This document shows positions 1 to 8,114 of a DNA stretch of 64,000 nt, piece by piece. The DNA is taken from contig JAJXWV010000030.1 of assembly GCA_021781455.1 (NCBI GenBank), forward strand, positions 1-64,000. Direction: 5' to 3'. A model generated the notes under the pieces. That model had not been told where the DNA came from. It made no database searches and saw nothing but the letters and a program-made list of their open reading frames with translations. Made by a program: the position numbers and the translations under genes. Position 1 is the stretch's first letter, and every line of letters starts with the position of its first letter. This DNA is from Acidobacteriota bacterium (GTDB lineage Bacteria; Acidobacteriota; Thermoanaerobaculia; Gp7-AA8).

Positions 1-111
1 CGCATGGTCGCGACTACAGTCGCCCCCTCATCCGGCACCGCCGAAACTCACCGCACTCGACGGCTTGTCTTCAAGCTCGTGATACGCGTCGCAGACATCT
101 CCGTCGTGGCC

Positions 112-142
112 AAAAAAAAGGAAGAACCTTGCGGCTCTTCCT
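112..142 (-). terminator. Rho-independent terminator after the 283-aa membrane protein
   Basis: Read on the minus strand, a stem GGAAGAGCC pairs with GGTTCTTCC around a short GCAA-type loop and is followed by a run of eight T. It lies about 110 bp downstream of the stop at 250 and would end that transcript. The rest of 1-249 shows no gene. Confidence 0.75.
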
Positions 143-249
143 CTCTTTGAATATCGGCTACCAAAACGGGCGTCAGTCGTTAGTTCCCTTCTGAATCATC
201 GTCCCCACCTTTCTTTTCAAATGTATCAAGTATACGGATTACGTGCCTA

Positions 250-1101
250 TTAAGTTGTCGCAGCTGCGACGGCGGCCGCCTGCGTCTTCAGCGCCGCCAC
301 AGCGGATTTTGACGGGCTCACCCAGTACACCGCGTAACTATATCCAAGTAACGGCTTGTCAACCTTAAGACAGCCCCCACGCTCGGTCCGTTGGAACCCT
401 GATCGCACGCGATGCAGTTCCATATCGTCCATAACTTCTGATCGACCCATGAATACTGCTGGAAACACCTCGGGATTGTAACCAACCGGGAACACTATTT
501 CCACCTGCACCTCATCCAACGGTATCTCGATGTACACCCGTTGGTATTCATTCCTGAACGTGCCTACCGGGTACGCGTCTTCCACCTCCTCGCGGCTCAT
601 CAGGAAGCCACCACGCTGGCAGTACTGGATCTTGCAATCGAGCTTCGGGTCGTGTGACGTCAGAGTTCCTGCAACTTCGATCGCGTACTCGCACACTCGT
701 TTCTCGGCCTTTAGTAGGCGCAGCAAGACTGCTTTCGGAAAATCTGCATTCTTCTCGGCGATCCCCGGATAGTCCGTAAACTCGCCGCTCGTGATCGAAA
801 AGAAACCAGGGATGGCGGTGATCGCAGTGCCCTCCGCTACCTGTAGGCCGCGCCACTCACGCGTGCCAAGACACGAGGGCTCCAAGTCCAGCAATTCGAC
901 CTTCGTGTGCAGCGCTTGCGCGAAGAATCCGTACTTCGCTTTCTGCGCGGCTGATAGGGCCTTCGATGCGGATTGCTGTTCGCGCTGCAGTGCTTCGCGT
1001 TTTCGCTTTTCACCGATGATCCCGATGAACGCTGCGGCGATTGCGGCACCGGCGCCTATAACGGCACCGAGGATAGTGTTGTCCAACGCCAGCCTCCCCA
1101 C
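250..1101 (-). CDS. Hypothetical protein with one N-terminal membrane segment
   Basis: The protein is 283 aa and I do not recognise the family. Residues about 8-30 form a hydrophobic Ala/Gly/Ile-rich segment, followed by a basic, Gln/Ala-rich helical stretch (about 31-58, possible coiled coil). The remainder looks like a soluble, probably cytoplasmic domain of mixed composition with four Cys. The frame begins with GTG at 1101; a TTG at 1086 preceded by GGGGAGG at a 6-nt gap is an equally good start. Base composition is less GC-rich than most of the window, and the gene lies next to decayed genes and a tRNA, which suggests transferred DNA. A strong terminator follows it, so it is probably expressed on its own. 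Confidence 0.6.
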   Translation of the reverse strand: MGRLALDNTILGAVIGAGAAIAAAFIGIIGEKRKREALQREQQSASKALSAAQKAKYGFFAQALHTKVELLDLEPSCLGTREWRGLQVAEGTAITAIPGFFSITSGEFTDYPGIAEKNADFPKAVLLRLLKAEKRVCEYAIEVAGTLTSHDPKLDCKIQYCQRGGFLMSREEVEDAYPVGTFRNEYQRVYIEIPLDEVQVEIVFPVGYNPEVFPAVFMGRSEVMDDMELHRVRSGFQRTERGGCLKVDKPLLGYSYAVYWVSPSKSAVAALKTQAAAVAAATT

Positions 1102-1336
1102 TCTCTCTCGGATTCGGATGACATCTTATTGCAGCGGCGTGAAGGACGGAAAAAATTGCATGTCGCGCGCTACCGCTAGTGCGTGTCGTGCATCACAGCG
1201 GCTACGAATACAGTCGTGCACCGTCTACCGAGACCATCGCTTGCGGCTCTGCGGTCGTTCGCTTGGGAGCACGAGGTGCATGGTCGGCAAACGAGTGTGA
1301 CGAGACAGTCCCCTCGCCCCGGGCGCTCTTCAACCC

Positions 1337-1780
1337 TCAACGCACCCTGATCGTAAACGTGCGCCGACTCGACGTCGTCAGCGGTTTCGCGTCGGCGTCC
1401 AGCGCCGTCGCCGTCCACCAGTACTCAACGCCCGGCTACAGCAAGGCCCGCGTGGCCCGCGGTATCACCAGGCGCGATCCCGTGGCCTCGGTCATGTAGA
1501 TCACGTGAGTGGCGTCGCCCATCTCGATGCGGAATCGCGAAGCCGTGACTGCGCTCGACCAGACGAACTCCACCGCATCGCGATCGACCGCCCCCTGCGG
1601 CGCCAGCGCCACGACGTCTGTCCCGCGGAAGTGCAGATCGGGAACGCTCTCGCGGCGATGCCGCACGACGGGAAGGGCGATGAGACCTCGCCGGTCACGT
1701 TCTTGCCGAGGGCGGTCTCGCATCCCGATAACGTGACCAGGTCGGCGTTGAGCCGCAACCGATAGACGTCGCGAACGTCT
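1337..1780 (-). pseudogene. Decayed CHAT-domain gene fragment with a C-terminal FN3-like domain
   Basis: On the minus strand, 1778 to about 1690 encodes LRLNADLVTLSGCETALGK, the hallmark of CHAT (caspase-like) peptidase domains, where the Cys is catalytic. The frame then shifts. A second frame (to 1439) reads through FVWSSAVTASRFRIEMGDA, an amber TAG interrupts it at 1436-1438, and the same frame continues as YWWTATALDADAKPL to a TGA at 1337. The WS..ASRFR...YWW pattern resembles the beta-sandwich domains found behind CHAT and anti-sigma modules in Acidobacteria-like genomes. There is no start, and most of the CHAT domain is missing. One frameshift plus one internal stop make this a relic. 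Confidence 0.65.
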
Positions 1781-2020
1781 GGCTGAACGACACGGGCGGC
1801 GGCAACATGGGAGAGATCGGCAAGTTCAGCATGGTGAACTGCCCCGGCTCTTCGTCGATCAAACCCGATCAACAACGTCTGGGGCGCGTACAGACTGCCG
1901 ACGAACACGAACAACATCCTCGTCGTAGCCACCGAGACTGCGGGGACGGCGCAGATCCGCGGATATGTCTCGCTCAAGGACACGGTCACGAACGACGGAT
2001 CGTTCTTCTTCATGCAGTAA
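1735..2020 (+). pseudogene. 3' remnant of a secreted-protein gene
   Basis: On the plus strand, a convincing coding stretch reads VANVWLNDTGGGNMGEIGKF up to about 1860. It then needs a frame change at a short duplication (GATCAA twice, about 1856-1870) to continue as NNVWGAYRLPTNTN and ends at the TAA at 2018. The Asn/Thr/Gly-rich beta-type composition fits the C-terminus of an extracellular protein. No start or upstream part is present, and the left edge overlaps the oppositely oriented CHAT relic by about 45 bp. The family is not recognised; the relic status is inferred from the frame break and the missing 5' end. Confidence 0.5.
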
Positions 2021-2043
2021 CGCACCGGAATCCGGTAGAATCC

Positions 2044-2076
2044 GCGCCCCGCGGAATTGTCGCTGCCGCGGGGCGC
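2044..2076. other. Strong GC hairpin before tRNA-Ser
   Basis: GCGCCCCGCGG at 2044 is repeated as its exact reverse complement at 2066 with an 11-nt loop. There is no T-run on either side. It may be a transcription barrier left from the decayed plus-strand gene or a structured element in the tRNA upstream region. Confidence 0.5.
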
Positions 2077-2112
2077 ATTGTGCTGTCTGCAACCGGTTCC
2101 GTAGGCCACCGT

Positions 2113-2206
2113 GGAGAGATGGGTGAGTGGCTGAAACCAGCGGTTTGCTAAACCGCCGCAGGGCCTTAAAGCTCTGCCGAGGGTTCGAATCCCTCTCTCT
2201 CCGCCA
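2113..2206 (+). tRNA. tRNA-Ser (anticodon GCU)
   Basis: The acceptor stem GGAGAGA pairs with TCTCTCC, followed by discriminator G and an encoded CCA. The anticodon arm is CGGTTTGCTAAACCG with anticodon GCT, reading AGC/AGU. A long variable arm (GCAGGGCC...GCTCTGC) and the T-arm GGGTTCGAATCCC are present. The 94-nt length and large variable arm are typical of class II serine tRNA. It sits at the edge of the decayed region, a usual integration hotspot. Confidence 0.97.
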
Positions 2207-2218
2207 GGCCGCCCGCCC

Positions 2219-2296
2219 GGACCACAGGCCGCAGACCACAGACCGCAGACCGCAGACCGCAGACCGCAGACCGCAGACCGCAGACCGCAGACCGCG
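2219..2296. repeat. Heptamer tandem repeat (CCGCAGA)n
   Basis: About ten imperfect copies of a 7-bp unit begin 12 bp after the tRNA CCA. It belongs to the same general class as the repeats at 7641, 15571, 18880, 38548, 47806, 54788, 55518 and 62780, which have different unit sequences but the same 7-bp period. Confidence 0.9.
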
Positions 2297-2501
2297 GAAG
2301 GCGAGCACGCGCCACTCTCCCGGTGCAAGTGATTCCGTAAACAGGGACTTTACCGCCCGCGGTCTGCGGTCCTTCCTCCCCACGCCGCTCGCCGGAGTTC
2401 ATCCCTCCAGCCTCAGGCACAGTTCGTGCTCGATTTCGTCTTTGTCTCGCGAAGCACGCAGTGCCCGCAGTACCTATTTCAAGCGTTCCAAGGAGAACTT
2501 C

Positions 2502-2909
2502 ATGGCGACCAGCAAGCGCGGTTTTGCGTCGATGGATTCGAACAAGCAGCGTGAAATTGCGAGCAAGGGCGGACGGGCCGCCCATGCCAAAGGAACGGCT
2601 CACGAGTTCACGTCGGATGAAGCTCGGACCGCCGGGCGCAAGGGTGGAGAGGCAGTCAGCCGCGATCGCGCCCACATGTCGGCGATCGGCCGCGAAGGCG
2701 GCCACAGTCGCGGTGCACGCGCCCGCGCGCCCCTATCGGGACGAACCGATGTCGAGCAGAGCTTCGAACGGCAGGTGACGACCGAACGAAGTGGGTTCGA
2801 GTCGAGCAATCGCAATCCCGAACGGACCCTGAGCACGAACAGAGCCGAGCGCTCCGGCGACACGGAGCAGCGCGACCATGGCCCCTTCTCGGGCCGCGAT
2901 CGCATCTGA
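2502..2909 (+). CDS. KGG-repeat general stress protein
   Basis: The protein is 135 aa, very hydrophilic and rich in Arg, Gly, Ser and Glu. It contains three tandem stress-induced KGG motifs in residues about 12-70: ASKGGRAAHAKG, GRKGGEAV and GREGGHSRG. This is the pattern of the small YciG/GsiB-like proteins linked to desiccation and general stress. The last 60 residues are low-complexity and likely disordered. The start is ATG 2502 because AAGGAG lies 6 nt upstream; the frame stays open further upstream through repeat and tRNA sequence, which is not coding. It is a stand-alone gene; the stress role is inferred from the family. Confidence 0.88.
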   Translation: MATSKRGFASMDSNKQREIASKGGRAAHAKGTAHEFTSDEARTAGRKGGEAVSRDRAHMSAIGREGGHSRGARARAPLSGRTDVEQSFERQVTTERSGFESSNRNPERTLSTNRAERSGDTEQRDHGPFSGRDRI

Positions 2910-3026
2910 GCGGACGGTTTTTCCGGCCCGGGAGCGGCGGGTCCAACCCGTGGTCCCGTCTTCCCGGGCCGTCGACTATCCGGAGCGGAACCGGGGACAT
3001 GTTAAATCCATGACCCGGCCCGTTTT

Positions 3027-3521
3027 GTGCGGCCACAGCTGACGATGCTCAATGTTCCGTCGATCACGATCTGGGGCTTCGTCGCAACGCTCGTCCTCAC
3101 CACGCTGACCATCGCCGGCCAGTCGCTCGGCTTCACGCGCATCGACCTTCCCTTCATTCTCGGCACGATGTTCACGCCCGATCGCGACCGGGCCAAGGTC
3201 ATCGGCGCAGCCATGCACCTCATCAACGGCTGGATCTTCGCCGTGCTCTACGCGGTGGCCTTCGACCTGACTCCGCCGCACTGGTGGCTCGGCGCACTCG
3301 GGGGCGCTCTGCAGGGTCTCTTCGTCGTCGTGGTCGCCCTGCCGATCCTTCCCGGCATTCACCCGCGCATGGTCTCCGACACGCGGGGGCCCGAGCCGAC
3401 GCGCCTTCTCGAGCCGCCGGGCTTTCTCCTGGTGAACTACGGCCGCATGACACCCATCGTCATCGTCGTCGCCCATGCCATGTACGGTCTGATCATCGGC
3501 GCGCTCTACATGCCGCGGTAG
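3027..3521 (+). CDS. Conserved small integral membrane protein
   Basis: The 164-aa protein has about four hydrophobic segments (approximately residues 12-30, 58-80, 88-108 and 138-160). The central part, MHLINGWIFAVLYAVAF, and the end, HAMYGLIIGALY, have the small-residue and aromatic pattern of a compact four-helix membrane protein. No catalytic motif is visible and I cannot assign a function. The frame opens with GTG 3027; ATG 3045 is an alternative start. It is a single gene between the KGG protein and the convergent PH-like gene. Confidence 0.7.
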   Translation: MRPQLTMLNVPSITIWGFVATLVLTTLTIAGQSLGFTRIDLPFILGTMFTPDRDRAKVIGAAMHLINGWIFAVLYAVAFDLTPPHWWLGALGGALQGLFVVVVALPILPGIHPRMVSDTRGPEPTRLLEPPGFLLVNYGRMTPIVIVVAHAMYGLIIGALYMPR

Positions 3522-3561
3522 GCGCGGGCAATGCCGGCCGAGCGTTGAAGAATTTGCCGCC

Positions 3562-4098
3562 TTACACGCCCGACCGGACAGGCTGTCCCTGAACGGATGG
3601 AAAAAGATTCCGAACGTAGTCGACGAAGCTCTCCGGATTTTCCGGGCTGACGACCACCGTCCGGTTCAGCAGCGTCAGGACGACGGCGGACCCCGGGTCG
3701 GTAACGAAAGCGCGATAACGGCCGAGGGTCTTGCTCTGGAAAAGGCCGGTGATGGCGTAGAAGCCGCCGTTGCCGATCACGCGCAGCGACTTGCGCATGG
3801 CCTCGGGGTCGTACCAGATCCGCGTCAATCCGCGCATCGGAATGGAGGTCGACCAGAGCAGCCTCTGGATGCGCAGTTCGTTCCGATCGACCTCGTACCC
3901 GCGGACGATGAAGAGCAGCGCAGGAATGAGGAAGGCGAACGGGATGAGGAAGAAGACCGGCTTGAGCACCAGGCCGACGGGGTCATCGGGGATCGCCCGG
4001 CGACTGAAGAAAAAGAAGACGAAGAGCACGATCGTGGTGATCACCGAGACGGCTTTGAGGCTCGTCGGCCAGGAGGACGCTTCGAAACGCGGACTCAC
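3562..4098 (-). CDS. Membrane protein with PH-like domain
   Basis: The protein is about 178 aa from GTG 4098. Residues about 12-30 and 45-65 are two membrane helices. The following region has the beta-rich look of a bacterial PH domain: RGYEVDRNELRIQRLLWS, then a strand set ending in VVVSPENPESFVDYVRNLF. The phrase SPENPE.FV at the end of PH-like domains is common in this type of two-TM plus PH protein. The upstream extension to 4185 encodes Arg-rich shadow sequence, so the shorter start is preferred, although no clear ribosome site supports it. Function unknown. Confidence 0.7.
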   Translation of the reverse strand: MSPRFEASSWPTSLKAVSVITTIVLFVFFFFSRRAIPDDPVGLVLKPVFFLIPFAFLIPALLFIVRGYEVDRNELRIQRLLWSTSIPMRGLTRIWYDPEAMRKSLRVIGNGGFYAITGLFQSKTLGRYRAFVTDPGSAVVLTLLNRTVVVSPENPESFVDYVRNLFPSVQGQPVRSGV

Positions 4099-4262
4099 GC
4101 GACCATTCTTACACCGCCGCGGCTTCGTGATGATGCAGATGCACGTGCTCGGACGCCGCCGCGACGGCGAGCGCAATCGCCGCAAACGTATGGGCGGGCG
4201 GTGAGGGAATCAGTCGCGCGTGCGTGACGATGACAACAGGTCGGAATGACGAGATCGGCGCC

Positions 4263-4481
4263 TCACGCCGCCGACTGGGAGACGTCTTCCGCTCCGCGCA
4301 GCGTTTCGGGCGCGATATCGGCTCCATTGACCAGCAGTAACATGAACGACCTTGCCGCTGAAATCGAACGTGGCGTCTTCTCCCTGAAACTCTGCATGAA
4401 AATGGGCGGCGCATGATCATCGAAAAACATGCGGATGATGATTCCAAAAAATGTCGAGATGATCGGCACGTCAAGATCCAA
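4263..4481 (-). pseudogene. DUF4160-domain remnant
   Basis: The first 28 residues include PIISTFFGIIIRMFFDDHAP, the start of DUF4160 proteins (usually ISRFFGIIIRMYFDDH.PPHFH). After PPIFMQ the frame loses similarity; in the next frame the sequence continues EFQGEDATFDFSG, as expected for the second half of the domain, so a single-base frameshift is likely. DUF4160 genes are normally followed by DUF2442, often as toxin-antitoxin-like pairs; no DUF2442 partner is visible downstream. It is most likely an inactivated copy. Confidence 0.55.
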
Positions 4482-4503
4482 CCCAGGCTGGAAGTGCCTC
4501 GCC

Positions 4504-7500
4504 CTACGTCTTCCGTCGTCGCTTCGTTCGTTTTCGCTTGCGCCACGACCTCGACAGGGCCACCGCTCCGCCTAACAGAGCGAAGCCGCCGGCGATGGCC
4601 AGGGCCTTGCCGAGGTTCGGGACGAGCGGTTTCGGCTGGTTGTAGTTTCTTTCAGGGAAGTTGCCGGCCGGCCCGGCGGGACCCTCGCGCAGGGCCATCT
4701 GCAGCACCTGAGACAGGTGCAGGGCCTCGCGGTCTGTGGCTTGCGCGATCTGCTCGCGGCAGCTGAAACCGTCGGCGATGATCAGGGTGTCCGGTGCGGC
4801 GCCGCGAACCTTCGGCAGCAGCACGCGATCGCCGATGCGCATCGAGATCTCGTAGTTCTTCTCTTCGAACCCGAACGCGCCGGCCATGCCGCAGCATCCC
4901 GAATCGGGATGCTCGACCTCCAGGCCGATCTTCTTCATCACCGATTCCTCGGCATCGAACTTCATGACGGCGCTCTGATGGCAGTGCGCCTGCACCAGCG
5001 CCTTGCGGTTGAGCTGGGGAAGGCGGAACTGTGCGCCCTCGTGCTCGATGAACTCGCTCAGTGTCATCGCCGCCGCGGCGAGGCGTTTGGCCACCGGGTT
5101 GTTGGGGAAGAGGTTCGGCAGCTCGTCGCGGAACACCGACACACAGCTCGGCTCGAGACCGATCACGGCGATGCCTTCCTGCAGTTCAGGCCTCACCGCG
5201 TCGAGGATTTCTTCGAGCTGTCGTTTGGCCATTGCGAGGAATCCCCAGTCGTAAAGGGGCCGGCCGCAGCAGAGCTGTTTTCGCGGAATGGTGACGTGGT
5301 ATCCGGCGGCTTCGAGGACATCCACCGCGGCCTCGAGCGTCTCCGGGTGGAAGTAGTTGTTGAAAGTGTCGGGCCACAGCATCACCCGGCGGTGCGGCTC
5401 TTTCGATTCCGAATGCGCGGGCACGCGGCGGCGGAATCGCTCCACGAACGTCTCCGGAGCGTAGCGCGGCATGCGCCGCTCGGGCGCGATGCCGGTAAAC
5501 GGTTTGGCCAGCTGCATGACTACGTTCGCCACTCCGGGCGCCAGGGACGCCAGACGCGACCAGATGTGGATCCACCCCATCGTGTAAGCGCCGATCGGGC
5601 GCAATCGCCCTTTCCAGTAGTGCGACAGGAACTCGGCCTTGTACGTGGCCATGTCGACGTTGACCGGGCAATCACCCTTGCAGCCCTTGCAGGCCAGGCA
5701 GAGGTCGAGCGACTCTTTGACGGCCTCGTTTCTCCAGCTGTCCGGAATGACTTCGCCCTGGAACATCTCGAAGAGCAGGCGCGCCCGGCCGCGAGTGGTG
5801 TGCTCCTCTTCGCGCGTGGCCTGATAGCTGGGGCACATCGTGCCCCCGTCCAGCCGCCGGCACTTGCCGACGCCTACGCAACGGAGGATGGCCCTGTCGA
5901 TGCGCCCCTGATCTTCGGGAAACTGGAAGTGCGTGAGCGGCGACCAGGGATCGTAATCCGCGCCCAAGCGGAGGTTCTCGGTGGGGTGATAGGGCGCGAC
6001 GACTTTTCCCGGGTTCATCTTCCACTCGGGATCCCACACGGACTTGAACTCGCGGAAGGCCTCGACGAGCTCGTCGCCGAACATCTTCGACAGCAACTCG
6101 CCACGGGACTGGCCGTCGCCGTGCTCGCCGGAGAGCGAGCCGCCGTACTTCACGCAGAGGTCCGCCGCCTCGTCGACGTAGGCGCGGTACTTGGCGATCC
6201 CCGCTGCGGTCTCCAGGTCGAAGTTGTTGCGCGTGTGCACACAAGCCTGGCCGAAATGGCCGTACAGGTCGCCCGTGTAGTCGTATTTCTTGAACAGCGC
6301 CCGCAGGTCGCGCAGATAGGCACCCAGCTTGTCCGGCGAGACGGCAGAGTCCTCCCAACCTTCCCAGGTCCGCTGTTTGTTAGGCACATACGCGGTCGCG
6401 CCGAGTCCCGACTCGCGGACGGCCCACACCAGCCGCTGTCGCTGGGCGTCGTCGTACACGACCGGGCGCACGTGATTGCCGCGCCCCTTCACCGCATCGA
6501 CGAGCCTCTGGGCATTGCCATTGGCTTCCTCGCGCGTGCTGCCGCCGAATTCGACGAGCAGCCACCCCTTCCCTTTCGGAAGCAGGGCAATGCCTTTCGG
6601 ATTGAGGTTCTTGGCTTTGGCGTCCCTGACCAGGTGATCGTCCACGCCTTCCAGTCCGATGGGCTTGAACTCCAGGAGCCACGGCACGTCGTCGGCGGCG
6701 AGGTAGATGTCGTCGTAACCGAGGAGGACCAGCGTGCGCTGAGGCGGCGAGTTGACCAGGCGGCACTTCGCCTCCAGCACGATCGCGCACGTGCACTCGG
6801 TGCCGACCAGCGCGCGGGCCACGTTGAAGCCGTTCTCGGAAAGGAGATCGGGAAGGTTGTATCCGGAGACGCGGCGCGGAATGTTCGGGAATCGGGTGCG
6901 GATCTGTTCGGCGTACTTGTCCCGGATTGCCTTGAGGCCGCCGTAGATCTCTCCCCGCCGCCCACCCTGGCGAATGATCGATTGCAGCTCCTCCTCGCTC
7001 GTCGGGCCCACGTGCATGCGATAGCCGTCGTAGGTGAGGATCTCCAGCTCGTCGATGTTGTCGTCGGTCTTGCCAGCCATCAGCCCGTGCACGCCGCAGG
7101 AGTTGTTGCCGATCATCCCGCCTAACGTGCAGTGGGTATGCGTAGCCGGATCGGGACCGAAGGTGAGGTTGTAGCGTTCGGCGGCCTCGCGAAGGTCGTC
7201 GAGGATGATGCCTGGCTGGACGCGCGCGTACTTCTGCTTCGCGTCGAGCTCCACGACCTCGTTCATGTACTTCGAGAAATCGAGGATGACGGCCACGTTG
7301 CAGCACTGGCCGGCCAGGCTCGTGCCGCCGCCGCGGGCCAGGATCGGCGCGCCGAACTCGCGCGCCAGCTCGACGGCCGTGCAGACGTCGGCGGCATCGC
7401 GCGGGATGACGACGCCGATCGGCACCTGCCGGTAATTCGAAGCATCCGTCGCGTAGAGCGCTCGCGAACCATCGTCGAATCGCACTTCTCCGCGGAGGTT

Positions 7501-7638
7501 GTCCTCGAGCTCCGAGGCCAGAGCGGCAGCGTCGATGTTCAGCGACTGAATCCGGTCGACGTGCTCGAAGTGAGCGGCCACTCTGCGGTCGTCGTGGCGG
7601 AAAGGAATGGGCGCGTAGCGCGTGATCTCGTCTCGCAT
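4504..7638 (-). CDS. FAD-linked dehydrogenase fused to Fe-S oxidoreductase (YdiJ/D-2-hydroxyacid type)
   Basis: The protein is 1044 aa, close to E. coli YdiJ (about 1018 aa). The order is: PCMH-type FAD-binding domain (about 45-200, with ILARGGGTSLAGQC); FAD-oxidase C-terminal domain (about 280-560, with SLSGEHGDGQSRGELL); a pair of Fe-S motifs (about 585-690, CVGVGKCRR...CLACKGCKGDCPVN); two CCG domains (CCGRPLYDWG about 789, DSGCCGMAGAFGFE about 914); and a C-terminal hydrophobic helix with a basic tail (about 1010-1044). It should oxidise a D-2-hydroxyacid such as D-lactate or D-2-hydroxyglutarate and pass electrons via Fe-S clusters to the membrane. ATG 7638 is chosen because the 13 codons upstream are tandem-repeat DNA. 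The exact substrate is not visible from sequence. Confidence 0.9.
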   Translation of the reverse strand: MRDEITRYAPIPFRHDDRRVAAHFEHVDRIQSLNIDAAALASELEDNLRGEVRFDDGSRALYATDASNYRQVPIGVVIPRDAADVCTAVELAREFGAPILARGGGTSLAGQCCNVAVILDFSKYMNEVVELDAKQKYARVQPGIILDDLREAAERYNLTFGPDPATHTHCTLGGMIGNNSCGVHGLMAGKTDDNIDELEILTYDGYRMHVGPTSEEELQSIIRQGGRRGEIYGGLKAIRDKYAEQIRTRFPNIPRRVSGYNLPDLLSENGFNVARALVGTECTCAIVLEAKCRLVNSPPQRTLVLLGYDDIYLAADDVPWLLEFKPIGLEGVDDHLVRDAKAKNLNPKGIALLPKGKGWLLVEFGGSTREEANGNAQRLVDAVKGRGNHVRPVVYDDAQRQRLVWAVRESGLGATAYVPNKQRTWEGWEDSAVSPDKLGAYLRDLRALFKKYDYTGDLYGHFGQACVHTRNNFDLETAAGIAKYRAYVDEAADLCVKYGGSLSGEHGDGQSRGELLSKMFGDELVEAFREFKSVWDPEWKMNPGKVVAPYHPTENLRLGADYDPWSPLTHFQFPEDQGRIDRAILRCVGVGKCRRLDGGTMCPSYQATREEEHTTRGRARLLFEMFQGEVIPDSWRNEAVKESLDLCLACKGCKGDCPVNVDMATYKAEFLSHYWKGRLRPIGAYTMGWIHIWSRLASLAPGVANVVMQLAKPFTGIAPERRMPRYAPETFVERFRRRVPAHSESKEPHRRVMLWPDTFNNYFHPETLEAAVDVLEAAGYHVTIPRKQLCCGRPLYDWGFLAMAKRQLEEILDAVRPELQEGIAVIGLEPSCVSVFRDELPNLFPNNPVAKRLAAAAMTLSEFIEHEGAQFRLPQLNRKALVQAHCHQSAVMKFDAEESVMKKIGLEVEHPDSGCCGMAGAFGFEEKNYEISMRIGDRVLLPKVRGAAPDTLIIADGFSCREQIAQATDREALHLSQVLQMALREGPAGPAGNFPERNYNQPKPLVPNLGKALAIAGGFALLGGAVALSRSWRKRKRTKRRRKT

Positions 7639-7640
7639 TT

Positions 7641-7716
7641 CGAGTCCTGAGTCCTGAGTGCTGAGTCCTGAGTGCATGAGCGTTTGCTCAGGACTCGGGA
7701 CTCAGGACTCAGGACT
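7641..7716. repeat. Heptamer repeat (CCTGAGT)n, inverted about its centre
   Basis: CCTGAGT-type units run to about 7675. The reverse complement, GGACTCA-type, runs from about 7689 to 7716, so the block is a tandem repeat folded as a large palindrome. It directly abuts the start codon of the dehydrogenase gene (7638). Related GGACTCA blocks lie at 38548-38630 and 47806-47879. Confidence 0.9.
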
Positions 7717-7717
7717 T

Positions 7718-7806
7718 TCAGAGGATGCCGAACTTCTTCGCATCCGCTTCGTTCAACTCTATCCCGAGTGCCGGGCGTGAGGCATCGGGATGAATCGCGC
7801 CGTCGC
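7718..7806 (-). pseudogene. C-terminal scrap of an enolase-superfamily (mandelate racemase-like) gene
   Basis: On the minus strand the last about 25 codons before a TGA at 7718 read DGAIHPDASRPALGIELNEA and end KKFGIL. This matches the C-terminal signature of mandelate racemase/muconate lactonizing enzymes (...P.GPGLGIEL.E...). Sequence further upstream is repeat DNA, so only the tail survives, trapped between a heptamer repeat and a palindromic element. Confidence 0.5.
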
Positions 7807-7855
7807 GGGAGCGATGCAGCGCGCTCGCTATCCTGAGCCTGCGGAACCGCGACCA

Positions 7856-8016
7856 CCGTCACTCTGAGCCGGCGAAACCGCGGGGGTGGTGGATGGGCGG
7901 GAGCGGTGGAGCGCGGCGAAGAGTCTCTTACCGGGACGATTCGGCAGGTTTGAGACTCTTCCACGCCGCTCTATCCGCCCATCCTTCCCAGCGACTCCGC
8001 CGGCTCAGAGTGACGG
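7856..8016. repeat. MITE/REP-like palindromic element, copy 1
   Basis: The terminal inverted repeats are CCGTCACTCTGAGCCGGCG at 7856-7874 and its exact reverse complement at 7998-8016. Inside are nested arms GCGGCGAAGAGTCTC (7913) and GAGACTCTTC (7952). No protein is encoded. Relatives lie at 28829-28985, 45356-45535 and, partially, near 13148. A further TGAGCC half-copy lies just to the left, at about 7830-7852. Confidence 0.85.
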
Positions 8017-8114
8017 GGGTCGGCTGCGGTGCCTTGGGGCTCGCGGCTGCGCTCCCTGGTAATACGCCGCATTGCCAATCCGCGGCGACCGTGACAACGT
8101 TCATCACACGCGCC

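Noticed and set aside
1436-1438. Amber codon in the CHAT relic as possible pyrrolysine
   Set aside because: The same relic also has a frameshift and lacks its 5' part, so simple decay explains the stop.
2127-2501. Upstream extension of the KGG protein frame
   Set aside because: It would translate the tRNA gene and the heptamer repeat; ATG 2502 has a good ribosome site.
4717-7125. An 802-codon open frame on the plus strand across the FAD/Fe-S dehydrogenase
   Set aside because: It is the antisense of a clear gene, has no domain, and has the Arg/His/Val-rich composition typical of antisense frames in GC-rich DNA.
7640-7677. ATG 7677 as start of the FAD/Fe-S dehydrogenase
   Set aside because: The 13 extra codons are heptamer repeat DNA; ATG 7638 starts natural sequence.
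7893-8114. N-terminal extension of the zinc-ribbon response regulator
   Set aside because: These 74 codons coincide with the palindromic element present elsewhere as noncoding DNA.
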